This document shows, in pieces, positions 35,692 to 43,232 of a stretch of DNA of 64,000 nucleotides (position 1 is the stretch's first letter; the number at the start of each line of letters is the position of its first letter). The position numbers and the translations under genes are program-made. Under the pieces are notes generated by a model, which was not told the origin of the DNA, did no database searches, and worked only from the letters and a program-made list of their open reading frames with translations. Source of the stretch: Aquimarina muelleri DSM 19832 (GTDB taxonomy: Bacteria; Bacteroidota; Bacteroidia; Flavobacteriales; Flavobacteriaceae); NCBI RefSeq assembly GCF_000430665.1, contig NZ_AUML01000002.1, positions 124,001-188,000 on the forward strand, written 5' to 3'.

Positions 35692-35791
35692 CCAACTCAG
35701 GGATTCGAGTACCTCCCCCTTCGGAGATTGGTGGACTGCGAGGTTCGATAATTCGAGTGGACTTAGGCTCTCGAAGTTCATCCTACTAGTA
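35692..35791 (+). repeat. Repeat A, single copy downstream of mcrC
   Basis: About 100 bp, nearly identical to the copy at 39660-39760 and in the same orientation: ATCCAACTCAGGGATTCGAG, ACCTCCCCCTTCGGAGATTG, GTGGACTGCGAGGTTCGATA, TTCGAGTGGACTTAGGCT, CTCGAAGTTCATCCTACTAGT-like end. Internal TTCGAG/CTCGAA inverted pairs. A short degenerate continuation (CCTTCGAGTAACCTCAGGG) follows. Together with the copies upstream of mcrB it brackets the McrBC genes. Confidence 0.9.
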
Positions 35792-35885
35792 TCACCCTTC
35801 GAGTAACCTCAGGGTTCGGAGAATGGGGAATTAATTATTCCTAGACTCATAGACATCTTTTGTCCATTTATGTTTACATTTTCTA

Positions 35886-37115
35886 CTATATTTCTAATTG
35901 GCTTATAATATTTTGAGCAATATTGGTATCTAATTTATTCATATCATCTAATACGAAAACAAACCCTATTTTACATTGATGTTTTGGGTCATCAAATTCG
36001 TTTTCAAAATTTCTAAAATTACTACTGGTTTTATTACCAGGATATAATAACATCACCTTTTTTGCTTTCCAAAATCGGGCATACGTATATATCTGTCGCA
36101 TATCCTGTACACTTGTTTTGTCATTAGTTGCGATCTTCCATTTCGTATCTATAACACATACCTGATCTGTTCTTTTATCTGTGATTACTATATCTGGTCG
36201 CAAATAATTAGCTCCTATAAATCCTTTTGTTTGCTGTCCTTCTACCCTTAAATAAGGATACTTTTTATTACAACAGTCTTGCAACTGAACCAATATATAC
36301 TCCTCCCAAAGCTTATTCATATCGAATAACAGAGAAATCATTTTCTCTTGACCTCCTGAAATACTTGGGAAATAGTTAAGGATTATCAGCTTGGCTAGTT
36401 CTAAAGCATTAATATATGGTGCTGTTTTTTGGTTTAATTTAATTTGATCCAGTTGTTTCTTGGTCACTGTTATCCTCTTTACCTCTGGGAAATGTAATAG
36501 TACTCGTTGACAATAATCATATAAAAATGTTCCCTTACTAAATTGTGCTACAATTTCTAATACTTTATACAACACTTGATGTAAGATATGGTTTTTGTCA
36601 TACACCTGATGCGTAGTATAAAAACGTTCTTTATGCACCAGATTATGAAGTACATTACCTGCGAATTCCAGTTTTCCTTTTAACGTTTTTACATTGGCTG
36701 TTTGCTTACGGTATTGCTTAATTAATCCTCTATGTAGTAACTGACTCAACTCATTAAGGAATAACTCAAAATACACATCCAACAAATTAAGGTGGCCCTT
36801 GTTTACATTTGCATATCCTGCACTACTCGCTTTTAACCGTCCACAAGCTTGCAACATTTGTAATAAAACATCTTGCCAGTTACTATCCTCATCATTTTTA
36901 TCTGCTTTGGGGTGTATTTCTATAATAAACCCGTTTACCTGTATGACGCCTACATATTGCTTGAATTTAATACCATTGGCAATCGCATCAAAATAGGTAA
37001 ATTCATGATACTCGTTAAGTTTTAGTAAAGCTCTTAAATGATGCTCTTTAAATCCATTATCTCCAACAAATAGTCGTTGATGCTCATATACAGTTATAGT
37101 TTTTTGATTTTTCAA
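35886..37115 (-). CDS. mcrC: McrC-like subunit of a modification-dependent restriction system
   Basis: 409 residues. The N-terminal half (~1-260) is the McrC beta-rich region that contacts the McrB ring (VYEHQRLFVGDNGF, YVGVIQVNGFIIEIHPK, DVYFELFLNELSQLLHRGL). The C-terminal half holds a PD-(D/E)xK nuclease: LRPDIVITDKRT followed by VCVIDTKWK, with RQIYTYARFWKAKKVMLLYP. It should be the endonuclease partner of the AAA+ protein encoded 63 bases upstream. Type IV restriction of DNA carrying modified cytosine is the known role of the family; the modification recognised here cannot be told. Confidence 0.9.
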   Translation of the reverse strand: MKNQKTITVYEHQRLFVGDNGFKEHHLRALLKLNEYHEFTYFDAIANGIKFKQYVGVIQVNGFIIEIHPKADKNDEDSNWQDVLLQMLQACGRLKASSAGYANVNKGHLNLLDVYFELFLNELSQLLHRGLIKQYRKQTANVKTLKGKLEFAGNVLHNLVHKERFYTTHQVYDKNHILHQVLYKVLEIVAQFSKGTFLYDYCQRVLLHFPEVKRITVTKKQLDQIKLNQKTAPYINALELAKLIILNYFPSISGGQEKMISLLFDMNKLWEEYILVQLQDCCNKKYPYLRVEGQQTKGFIGANYLRPDIVITDKRTDQVCVIDTKWKIATNDKTSVQDMRQIYTYARFWKAKKVMLLYPGNKTSSNFRNFENEFDDPKHQCKIGFVFVLDDMNKLDTNIAQNIISQLEI

Positions 37116-37130
37116 TAAGTTTAATTATGA

Positions 37131-37176
37131 TGTCACACTGAGCTGAAGTGTAATTGACTTTGACCTCAGACTGACA
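37131..37176. repeat. Repeat C hairpin between mcrB and mcrC
   Basis: TGTCACACTGAG ... CTCAGACTGACA: 12-base arms with two mismatches around a 22-base centre that contains CTGAAGTG. Shares its right arm with 34958-34969. It fills most of the 63-base gap of the mcrBC operon and could form a hairpin in the transcript. Confidence 0.65.
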
Positions 37177-37178
37177 TT

Positions 37179-39290
37179 TTAGTTTTTATTAGTAGCTTTA
37201 TTTTTTACGTTTAATAGCGTATCTATTGCTTCTTTTATTTTAAAATTCTCATCTATAGGAATCAATTTATAATACCCCTCATTTAACTGGTCTCTACCTT
37301 GATATTCAAATGTCGGGAATAGATCTTCTTTAGGTTTAATATACCCTACAAACCCTTTTCCTAACACCAACCCAATCTTGCCATAATCTCCATAAAAATA
37401 TTCTTGTAATAAAGGAATCACTTTATCCTTAAAAACAAAGGTTAACTCTTCTAAAGAATGTATATCCATAAAATAGGAATGCCCTATGATATGATCTCTA
37501 TCTATTAGTGTCTCTATTCTTTGGTTAATAGTTTCTAATATTGATTGTAGATTTATCTCAGTAAATTTATAACCATCAAAATATGAAAGCTCGCTTGGGT
37601 TTTTCTCCTTTTTCATATTTTTCCAAATTCCTTTTCTTTTCTCATGAAGTTCTCCTCCAAAGAAATCAAACAGTTCTTTTTCTTTGTTTTTATATTCTGT
37701 ATCCTCCCAATCAACTTTTTCATATTTCCAAAGTAATCTACAATACATAGCAGAAGGGCTTAATAGCTCTGGTCTTGGCATCATTTCTACAAAAGAGAAA
37801 CGTCTGCGTAACGCAGTATCTAATGCTTCTACAGATCGATCTGCGGTGTTCATCGTACCATAAATATCTAAATTTGGAGGTACTGAGAATTCTTTTTTAG
37901 AATATGGCAATTGAACAAACATTTCGTTGGGCTGTCCCTCTCTTTTATCTGGTTCGATGAGTGTAATTAATTCTCCAAAAATCTGAGATACATTTCCCCT
38001 ATTGATCTCATCAATAAAAATTGCGTATCTATTGTTTAGATCTTTTCTCGCATCATTACAGAGTTTTTTAAACACTCCATCTTCAATACGATATTGCAAT
38101 TCAGAAGCAATATCTTTATCAGAGATCATAACAGGTTTAATTCCTTCGATAAAATCTTCATAAGAGAAGGATTGATGAAATGTAGTGAATTCGTATCGCT
38201 TAATTATTTTATCAGGATCTGGATCAAAGTTTTTTACCTTATCTATATAGTCGAATAACTCAGGAACTTGTTCCTTCACTTCTTCTTCTAAGATTTCCCA
38301 ATAAGAGTCTTTCGTTTTACTAAAAATTGCAGGAGATTGTCTCGATCTGACTTTTACATATTCGCAATCTTCAATAGTATGACTTTGCAATTGCGCCCAA
38401 AGAATAGGACTTACAGATTCAGTAGTAGATAACTCTGTTTTTTGCTTGACCCAAAGATGGTTCTTGATGTCTGCTACTTTTGCTTTTTTTAAATCTAGCA
38501 AAGCTATTGCGATTACCTGCCACCAGGAGCATTCTGATATAATGCTCCTAAAAAAGTGATCTTTTGTAATCAATGTTTCTTTAGATGTATATTTAGGAAA
38601 AAAATCTTTTTGTAAACTATATGTTTTCCCTGTTCCGGGAGGGCCGTATAGGATTTGGTTTACAGGTGTTTTTGTGTTAAATGCCTCTTTTTCATCTAAT
38701 GTATCCATACTTATTTTTGTTTCTATATCAGATTTTAATGCTTTAACTTCTGGATACAGTTTCGTCAATTTTATGATTGCTTCTGTACTTTTTCTTATCA
38801 ATTCATCCCAATCGGCAATCTCATCGAAACTATAGCGTATGACAATCTCAGAATTGTAAAAATCTCCGCGATACTTCTCATAGCTCTTTCTTAAGTCTTG
38901 ATGATTTTTAAGTCCAACCGTATCTATCTTTAGATCAAAATGGAAATCATCATCTAAACCAACTGTTATTGCCAACCATTTATCATCCAAATCTGTTTTA
39001 GTCGGATATATTTTTGCCCATAGATATCCATCAAATTTACTGGCTTGACTTGTTGGTTTTTTCCTAATCCTAATAACTCCATCCTTAACCAAGGAGTCTT
39101 TAATAAGATTAGCCCATTCTTCTACTTTTGTATAAGCATTAGACAAAACGTTGTATACATTAGCGAATTCGGGAATAGTTCTATCACACGTCTTTCCTTT
39201 ATATCGATCTAATAATTCAAATTCTTTTTTAGTAAAAAAATTCATTGAAGAGATTTTAACTCTAGAGTCTTCGTTAAATAACATACTCAT
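37179..39290 (-). CDS. mcrB: McrB-like AAA+ GTPase of a modification-dependent restriction system
   Basis: 703 residues. The N-terminal ~200 residues (WANLIKDSLVKDGVIRIRKK, FDGYLWAKIYP, DFHFDLKIDTVGLKNHQDLR) are the specificity part, not the EVE/McrB-N type of E. coli. The AAA+ motor follows: Walker A GPPGTGKT (~214-221), Walker B FIDEINRGN, GTP-signature MNTADRS, arginine finger region ALDTALRRRFSF. A ~140-residue insert between Walker A and the next motif (FFRSIISECSWWQVIAIALL to WAQLQS) is larger than in E. coli McrB and looks like a helical regulatory domain. Drives translocation for McrC. First gene of the pair. Confidence 0.92.
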   Translation of the reverse strand: MSMLFNEDSRVKISSMNFFTKKEFELLDRYKGKTCDRTIPEFANVYNVLSNAYTKVEEWANLIKDSLVKDGVIRIRKKPTSQASKFDGYLWAKIYPTKTDLDDKWLAITVGLDDDFHFDLKIDTVGLKNHQDLRKSYEKYRGDFYNSEIVIRYSFDEIADWDELIRKSTEAIIKLTKLYPEVKALKSDIETKISMDTLDEKEAFNTKTPVNQILYGPPGTGKTYSLQKDFFPKYTSKETLITKDHFFRSIISECSWWQVIAIALLDLKKAKVADIKNHLWVKQKTELSTTESVSPILWAQLQSHTIEDCEYVKVRSRQSPAIFSKTKDSYWEILEEEVKEQVPELFDYIDKVKNFDPDPDKIIKRYEFTTFHQSFSYEDFIEGIKPVMISDKDIASELQYRIEDGVFKKLCNDARKDLNNRYAIFIDEINRGNVSQIFGELITLIEPDKREGQPNEMFVQLPYSKKEFSVPPNLDIYGTMNTADRSVEALDTALRRRFSFVEMMPRPELLSPSAMYCRLLWKYEKVDWEDTEYKNKEKELFDFFGGELHEKRKGIWKNMKKEKNPSELSYFDGYKFTEINLQSILETINQRIETLIDRDHIIGHSYFMDIHSLEELTFVFKDKVIPLLQEYFYGDYGKIGLVLGKGFVGYIKPKEDLFPTFEYQGRDQLNEGYYKLIPIDENFKIKEAIDTLLNVKNKATNKN

Positions 39291-39369
39291 AGCGTAGTCT
39301 TTATTTTATTAGACATATCTAAAGGCAGATCCATATTTAATTTTAATATACAGTAAATAGTAAGAGGTT

Positions 39370-39384
39370 GATACGTAGCGTATC
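39370..39384. promoter_or_regulatory. Small palindrome upstream of mcrB
   Basis: GATACG-TAG-CGTATC, 80 bases before the mcrB start, in a region with no clear -7 box. A possible operator of the restriction genes; motif evidence only. Confidence 0.3.
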
Positions 39385-39519
39385 CAAGTTTTTTAATCAT
39401 TGTTGGTTAATTAAATCCTAGGGTAGATTAAACATACAGGCAATATAATAATTAATCCTATACAAGTCATTACGGAAACCCTTATTGCAGATACTATTTT
39501 GGTTTTTATTTATTACCAT

Positions 39520-39760
39520 CGGTGGACTGATGCTCTCGAAGTTCATCCTACTAATGTTCATCCAACTCAGGGTTCGAGTACCTCACCCTTCGGAGATTGG
39601 TGGACTGCGAGGTTCGATAATTCGCGTGGACTTAGGCTCTCGAAGTTCATCCTACTAGTGTTCATCCAACTCAGGGATTCGAGTACCTCCCCCTTCGGAA
39701 ATTGATCGACTGTGAGGTTCAATAATTCGAGTGGACTGAGGCTCTCGAAGTCCATCCTTT
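39520..39760 (+). repeat. Repeat A tandem block upstream of mcrB (partial + two copies)
   Basis: A partial unit (39520-39555), a full ~104-bp unit (39556-39659) and a second full unit (39660-39760), all in the same direction as the copy at 35692-35791. Units begin GTTCATCCAACTCAGGG and end TCTCGAAGTTCATCCTACTA. Short spurious frames run through it on both strands because the unit length keeps the phase. Each unit has TTCGAG/CTCGAA and GGAT/ATCC complementary ends. The block ends where the 21-bp array begins. Confidence 0.9.
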
Positions 39761-39796
39761 CCTATAAAAACCTGTTCCCTGCCATAAAAATTACAA

Positions 39797-40034
39797 GCGC
39801 GGAATATATTTATGTAAGCGCGGACATGGTTGACCCGGGCGCGGAGTACTTTTGGTCGAGCGCGGAGGTAGAACTCCAAGGCGCGTGGGGTGGTCAATCT
39901 CCCGCGGAGTACTTTTGGTCGCCCGCGGACATGGTTTACCCGAGCGCGGGTATAAATAACCAACCCGCGGGCATGGGAGAGGCGGGCGCGTGGCGCGCCC
40001 CACCTTACCTACTCCGCGGGCTAGTAATAGCAAG
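39797..40034. repeat. GC-rich array with exact 21-bp period (ten units plus one offset unit)
   Basis: The hexamer [G/C]CGCG[G/T] starts at 39797, 39818, 39839, 39860, 39881, 39902, 39923, 39944, 39965 and 39986, always 21 bases apart, and once more at 40014 (28 bases). Between hexamers lie 15-base variable segments. Two recur: ACATGGTTGACCCGG (39824) with ACATGGTTTACCCGA (39929), and AGTACTTTTGGTCGA (39845) with AGTACTTTTGGTCGC (39908), in reversed order. GC content is far above the surroundings. The array starts 6 bases beyond the stop codon of the 232-residue protein gene and ends ~40 bp from repeat A. No stop codons occur in several frames, giving heptad-periodic pseudo-proteins. Nature unknown. 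Confidence 0.9.
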
Positions 40035-40040
40035 GGTTTT

Positions 40041-40739
40041 CTATCTTTTATACCTACTAATATACCCTTTAAACCGTTCTGGATTCTTTCTGAATACATA
40101 TTTACCAGTTTCCTTAATCTCGGTCATGGCTTCTTTAAGGTGTGTATACGCTCTGTCCCTTAGTTCTTTGGCTTTAGAGTTATCCATAGTAGCTCCGTTA
40201 GCTTTGGCCAGTAGTTCTGCCAGATCGTTAGACATTTGTGCAGCAAGATCTAAACGGGTAAGATCATATTTAACTGCTTGTAGCTCGGTGGTATTTGCTT
40301 TACCCAATACACTAATATCCATTAAATCTTGTATCATATCTGCATCTCCTTCGCCATCTGCAATGGCACGTACTCTTGCTAATAAATCAGAACGCCTGCG
40401 AAATGCAAATCGAAAATCAGCCAATAAATCGTTTCTAAATGTATATGCCTTGGGAGCTTCTTCTTTCCACTCTTTGGCAGCTTCCTCTTGGCTATATCGT
40501 TCTTTCATCCAAACGGCTTGTGCATATCGACATGCGCCTGTGCGAATTGGTAGATCTAATACATAAACATTCCAATCTAGACCTGTATTTACTAATTGTT
40601 TTTTATCCTCTTGTGCCCAGATAAAGAGATTTTCAGATTCCTGTAAATAGACATCTATAGGATTTTTTGGTTTTTTCACCTCCTCCTGAGGTATTGCTTC
40701 TAATACGGCTAACTTTACGTCATAATTTTGCTTTGACAT
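40041..40739 (-). CDS. Uncharacterised 232-residue protein, adjacent to the 21-bp array
   Basis: Largely helical, charged, without signal or membrane segment. Visible features: a Pro/Lys-rich N-terminus (EEVKKPKNPIDVYLQESE), a W-rich segment (NLFIWAQEDKKQL, GLDWNVYVLDLP), ACRYAQAVWMKERYSQEEAA, FRFAFRRRSDLLARVRAIAD-GEGDADMIQDL, the long helix ELRDRAYTHLKEAMTEIKETG and the end YVFRKNPERFKGYISRYKR. I believe similar proteins occur in several copies in other Bacteroidota but know no function or domain name. GC content is somewhat higher than in neighbours. It lies next to McrBC and directly before the array (in its own direction of transcription). Confidence 0.8.
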   Translation of the reverse strand: MSKQNYDVKLAVLEAIPQEEVKKPKNPIDVYLQESENLFIWAQEDKKQLVNTGLDWNVYVLDLPIRTGACRYAQAVWMKERYSQEEAAKEWKEEAPKAYTFRNDLLADFRFAFRRRSDLLARVRAIADGEGDADMIQDLMDISVLGKANTTELQAVKYDLTRLDLAAQMSNDLAELLAKANGATMDNSKAKELRDRAYTHLKEAMTEIKETGKYVFRKNPERFKGYISRYKR

Positions 40740-40883
40740 ACTATATTATTGTTATAAATTAATAATCTACAATATTACAGCACAGAAGTTTCGTTTTTCG
40801 ACACTAGGAAAAATAATTTATGAGAATGCTACTACTTTTTCTTGTTTGAAAACAAAGATGAAGCACTTGTATCAAAATGTCTA

Positions 40884-40891
40884 TATCTTTA
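40884..40891 (+). promoter_or_regulatory. -7-like element before rlmF
   Basis: TATCTTTA, one base off TAnnTTTG. If used, the transcript would start near 40898, downstream of the only upstream ATG (40877), and the TTG at 40924 would be the first usable start. Confidence 0.3.
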
Positions 40892-40923
40892 CTGCCTAAA
40901 TCTATTAAAAACCGTATTATATT

Positions 40924-41781
40924 TTGCATCCAAACAATATACATAATTCTCCATACGATTTTGAAGCTTTACATACTACACATCCTGCTTTAGCACCTTA
41001 TATTTTTGTAAATACTTATGGTACTAAAACTATTGATTTTGCAGATAACAGAGCTGTTCTAGAACTTAATAAAGCTATTTTAAAGCACTACTATCATATT
41101 ACCGACTGGAATATCCCTAAGCATTATCTGTGCCCACCGATACCAGGAAGAGCAGATTATATACATCATATCGCAGACTTATTGGATAAGAATACTAATT
41201 TATCCAAAATACAAGGGCTTGATATTGGTGTTGGGGCCAACTGTATTTACCCTATACTAGGAGCCCAAATCTATGGTTGGAATATGGTTGGTGCAGATAT
41301 TCATACTATTGCTGTTACTTCTGCTTTAGCAAATGTAAATGCAACACCTGATTTAAAAGATAAAATAGAAATTCGACACCAAAAGGATAATGCTCATATT
41401 TTTGAAGGCATTATACTTTCTGGAGAGTATTATCATTTTACCATGTGCAACCCTCCTTTTCATGCTTCTAAAGAGATCGCCTCTAAAGGAACATTACAGA
41501 AACTAAAAAACCTACAGGTATCTAAATCTTTGGAACTTAACTTTGGCGGACAGGCTAACGAACTATGGTGTAATGGTGGAGAAACTTTATTTATTAAACG
41601 AATGATTAAACAAAGTGTAGCTTTTAAAACTCAGGTAGGTTGGTTTACTTCTTTGGTTTCTAAAAAAGAAAATTTAATAAAATTATACAAGCAATTAAAT
41701 AAACTAAAAGTAGAACACAGAACTATTGAAATGAGTCATGGTAATAAACAAAGTCGATTTATTGCATGGAGATTTGAATAG
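40924..41781 (+). CDS. rlmF: 23S rRNA (adenine-1618-N6)-methyltransferase
   Basis: SAM-dependent methyltransferase acting on A1618 of 23S rRNA. 285 residues from the TTG; the start of the family signature (LHPxNxHxxxYDFxAL) is seen as HPNNIHNSPYDFEAL. The SAM site is LDIGVGANCIYPILG and the catalytic motif NPPFHAS. In the family the L before HP is internal, so the N-terminus here is short; an ATG at 40877 is out of frame by one base and would come into frame with one extra T in the TTTT run at 40922-40925. Either a TTG start or a frameshift. Confidence 0.9.
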   Translation: MHPNNIHNSPYDFEALHTTHPALAPYIFVNTYGTKTIDFADNRAVLELNKAILKHYYHITDWNIPKHYLCPPIPGRADYIHHIADLLDKNTNLSKIQGLDIGVGANCIYPILGAQIYGWNMVGADIHTIAVTSALANVNATPDLKDKIEIRHQKDNAHIFEGIILSGEYYHFTMCNPPFHASKEIASKGTLQKLKNLQVSKSLELNFGGQANELWCNGGETLFIKRMIKQSVAFKTQVGWFTSLVSKKENLIKLYKQLNKLKVEHRTIEMSHGNKQSRFIAWRFE

Positions 41782-41812
41782 TGCGTTAGGATAATTATAC
41801 CTTTTTATTTAC

Positions 41813-41920
41813 AGATAATCCATAACCTCAAGAGCAAAATCACGAGGTATGCTTCCGAAAATATATTTTGTTTTCGAGACAAGCCTCGGAGGATTAAACC
41901 CCACAATGCGGATTAAAAAA
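41813..41920 (+). repeat. Dispersed hairpin repeat B, copy 2
   Basis: Matches copy 1 (17437-17536) through CACGAGGTATGCTTCCGAAA, the AAAATATATTTT palindrome and TTCGAG-CAAGCCTCGGAG, with changes such as CCTTGG to CCTCGG that keep or improve pairing with the CGAGG arm. Lies 32 bases after rlmF, in the same direction. Confidence 0.85.
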
Positions 41921-42041
41921 TACTCCCTGTTTTATAATACTACTATTATAATTTTATAAAGCAAATCCTAAAAACAATAGCTTTGCATACCCTGTTTTTT
42001 GTAAGAAAACACTGCTTATCAGTATTTTATGAATATTTTAT

Positions 42042-42072
42042 TTGTTTATATTACGGTTTTTCCGTAGTTTTA
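42042..42072 (+). promoter_or_regulatory. Promoter of the 83-residue protein gene
   Basis: TTG (42042-42044), 20 bases, TAGTTTTA (42065-42072), near the Bacteroidota consensus; start codon 29 bases further. Confidence 0.5.
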
Positions 42073-42101
42073 AAGTCCCAAAACTATAAAATTGATACCC
42101 T

Positions 42102-42353
42102 ATGCGTAAAATTACACATGAGCAACAGTTTAACTCCCTACAATTAGATACAAAATATCATAACATCTGGGATAGAGGTATTCATCTTTTTTCGATCAAT
42201 GATCAAAATCGTGATTTTTACTATTCTTTTTTCTATGTAGATTTATTATTTGTCCAAGTTATTTATAATAAGCTTACCGGAGATATTATAACTATTAAAA
42301 GCTTTACGGATAAATCAAAATTGATGTTCTTTCTAAAAGAAGATTTTTCTTAG
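42102..42353 (+). CDS. Small conserved protein of unknown function
   Basis: 83 residues, beginning MRKITHEQQFNSLQLDTKYH. Contains a strand-rich middle (GIHLFSINDQNRDFYYSFFY, VDLLFVQVIYNKLTGDIITI) ending in KSFTDKSKLMFFLKEDF. No signal peptide. Single-gene transcript with its own promoter and a terminator-like inverted repeat after it. Family not recognised. Confidence 0.6.
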   Translation: MRKITHEQQFNSLQLDTKYHNIWDRGIHLFSINDQNRDFYYSFFYVDLLFVQVIYNKLTGDIITIKSFTDKSKLMFFLKEDFS

Positions 42354-42362
42354 TAAAGAAAC

Positions 42363-42415
42363 ATAAGAGGTAAGATACAATAACCTACTAATACAAACAA
42401 TATCTTACCTCTTAT
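42363..42415. terminator. Convergent terminator, 15-bp stem
   Basis: Arms 42363-42377 and 42401-42415 are perfectly complementary with a 23-base loop. The right arm overlaps the last codons of the transporter gene on the minus strand. U-tracts are weak on both sides. Confidence 0.5.
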
Positions 42416-43232
42416 AAAAAACATTAAGAACCAGTCCTATTATAACGAGTAATACACCTATTATACTTAAAAAAGGATATACATCTGCAAACCAAAAACT
42501 TCCTGCAATCATAGTAAAAACAACCTCAATATACTTAAGAGATACTATTTTATTAGTTACTTGTGATTGAAAAGCTTTAGTCATAAATAGTTGCCCGAAA
42601 TATCCAAAAACACCCAAACTAAATAAATACAACCACTCCACTCCCACAGGTGTAATCCAATCAAATACAGACAAAAATCCCCCTACAACAACCGACACCC
42701 ACATAAAATAGTTTACAATTACTACAGGATGATCTTTAGCTCCTATTTTATTGATCAGTACATAAACCATCCCACTAAAAATAGCCGAACTTAGGACTAA
42801 TAGTAAACCGAAAGAATTTATATTAGGATCAAAACCTTTAATTAGCAATACCCCTACAAAAGCCATTAAAAAGAAAAACCATTGTATAAGTTTTACACGC
42901 TCTCTAAGGAAAAATACTGCAAGAATAGTCGCAAAAACAGGAGATAAATATCGCAAAGATACTGCCGAACCTATTGGCAAATACTGTACCGAAGCAAAAA
43001 ACAACCCCATAGAAGTTACTCCTGCCAATCCACGATACAATAACAACTTTTTTTGATTACCTAACATAGGAATTTTATGCCATAACAAAAATGACATCGT
43101 AAATAACAAAGAACCAAATGCCCGAAATAATACCAACTGCCCTCCTCCAAAATGAGACAGATACTTTATTAATAAATTCATTACTGTAAAACATACAGCA
43201 CTAATAAGCATATAATAAACAGCCTTTTTCAT
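42405..43232 (-). CDS. EamA/DMT-family transporter
   Basis: 275 residues from MKKAVYYMLISAVCF; a longer frame adds 19 unlikely residues. Ten predicted membrane helices arranged as two EamA repeats: first NLLIKYLSHFGGGQLVLFRA to VFATILAVFFLRERVKL, second SSAIFSGMVYVLINKIGAKD to ILLVIIGLVLNVFYKR. Family members export metabolites such as amino acids, purines or SAM; the substrate here is unknown. Confidence 0.9.
   Translation of the reverse strand: MKKAVYYMLISAVCFTVMNLLIKYLSHFGGGQLVLFRAFGSLLFTMSFLLWHKIPMLGNQKKLLLYRGLAGVTSMGLFFASVQYLPIGSAVSLRYLSPVFATILAVFFLRERVKLIQWFFFLMAFVGVLLIKGFDPNINSFGLLLVLSSAIFSGMVYVLINKIGAKDHPVVIVNYFMWVSVVVGGFLSVFDWITPVGVEWLYLFSLGVFGYFGQLFMTKAFQSQVTNKIVSLKYIEVVFTMIAGSFWFADVYPFLSIIGVLLVIIGLVLNVFYKR

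Larger units (their letters stand above)
41782..42101. other. Intergenic region with repeat B and a promoter
   Basis: 320 bases: hairpin repeat B (41813-41920) soon after rlmF, then AT-rich DNA, a TACGG-TTTTT-CCGTA hairpin (42050-42066) and a promoter for the small gene at 42102. Confidence 0.6.

Noticed and set aside
35700-35790. tRNA-like element in repeat A (GGTTCGA T-loop-like string)
   Set aside because: No anticodon arm, acceptor stem or CCA context; only the short string matches.
34998-39290. McrBC region as part of a prophage or integrated element with attachment sites
   Set aside because: No integrase, no tRNA target and no phage genes; only direct repeats are present.
39499-39705. 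Short frames reading STSPFGDWWTARFDNS in repeat A
   Set aside because: They follow the repeat unit, have no promoter and appear in both directions; typical spurious translation of a dispersed repeat.
39655-39963. Minus-strand frame with RA/RG-x5 heptads
   Set aside because: It starts within the array and ends in repeat A. Two other frames of the same DNA are equally open, so coding is not supported.
39797-40034. CRISPR array
   Set aside because: The constant part is only 6 bases and the variable part 15; no cas genes nearby.
39791-40099. Minus-strand frame with PR-rich heptads (TKSTPR)
   Set aside because: It overlaps the end of the 232-residue gene in another frame and only mirrors the array period.
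39712-40566. Long plus-strand open frame across the array and opposite the 232-residue gene
   Set aside because: It has no proper start, its first part is the periodic array read in one frame (heptads such as AEYFWS, ADMVYP) and the rest is the antisense of a better-supported gene. Absence of stops is explained by the GC-rich period of seven codons.
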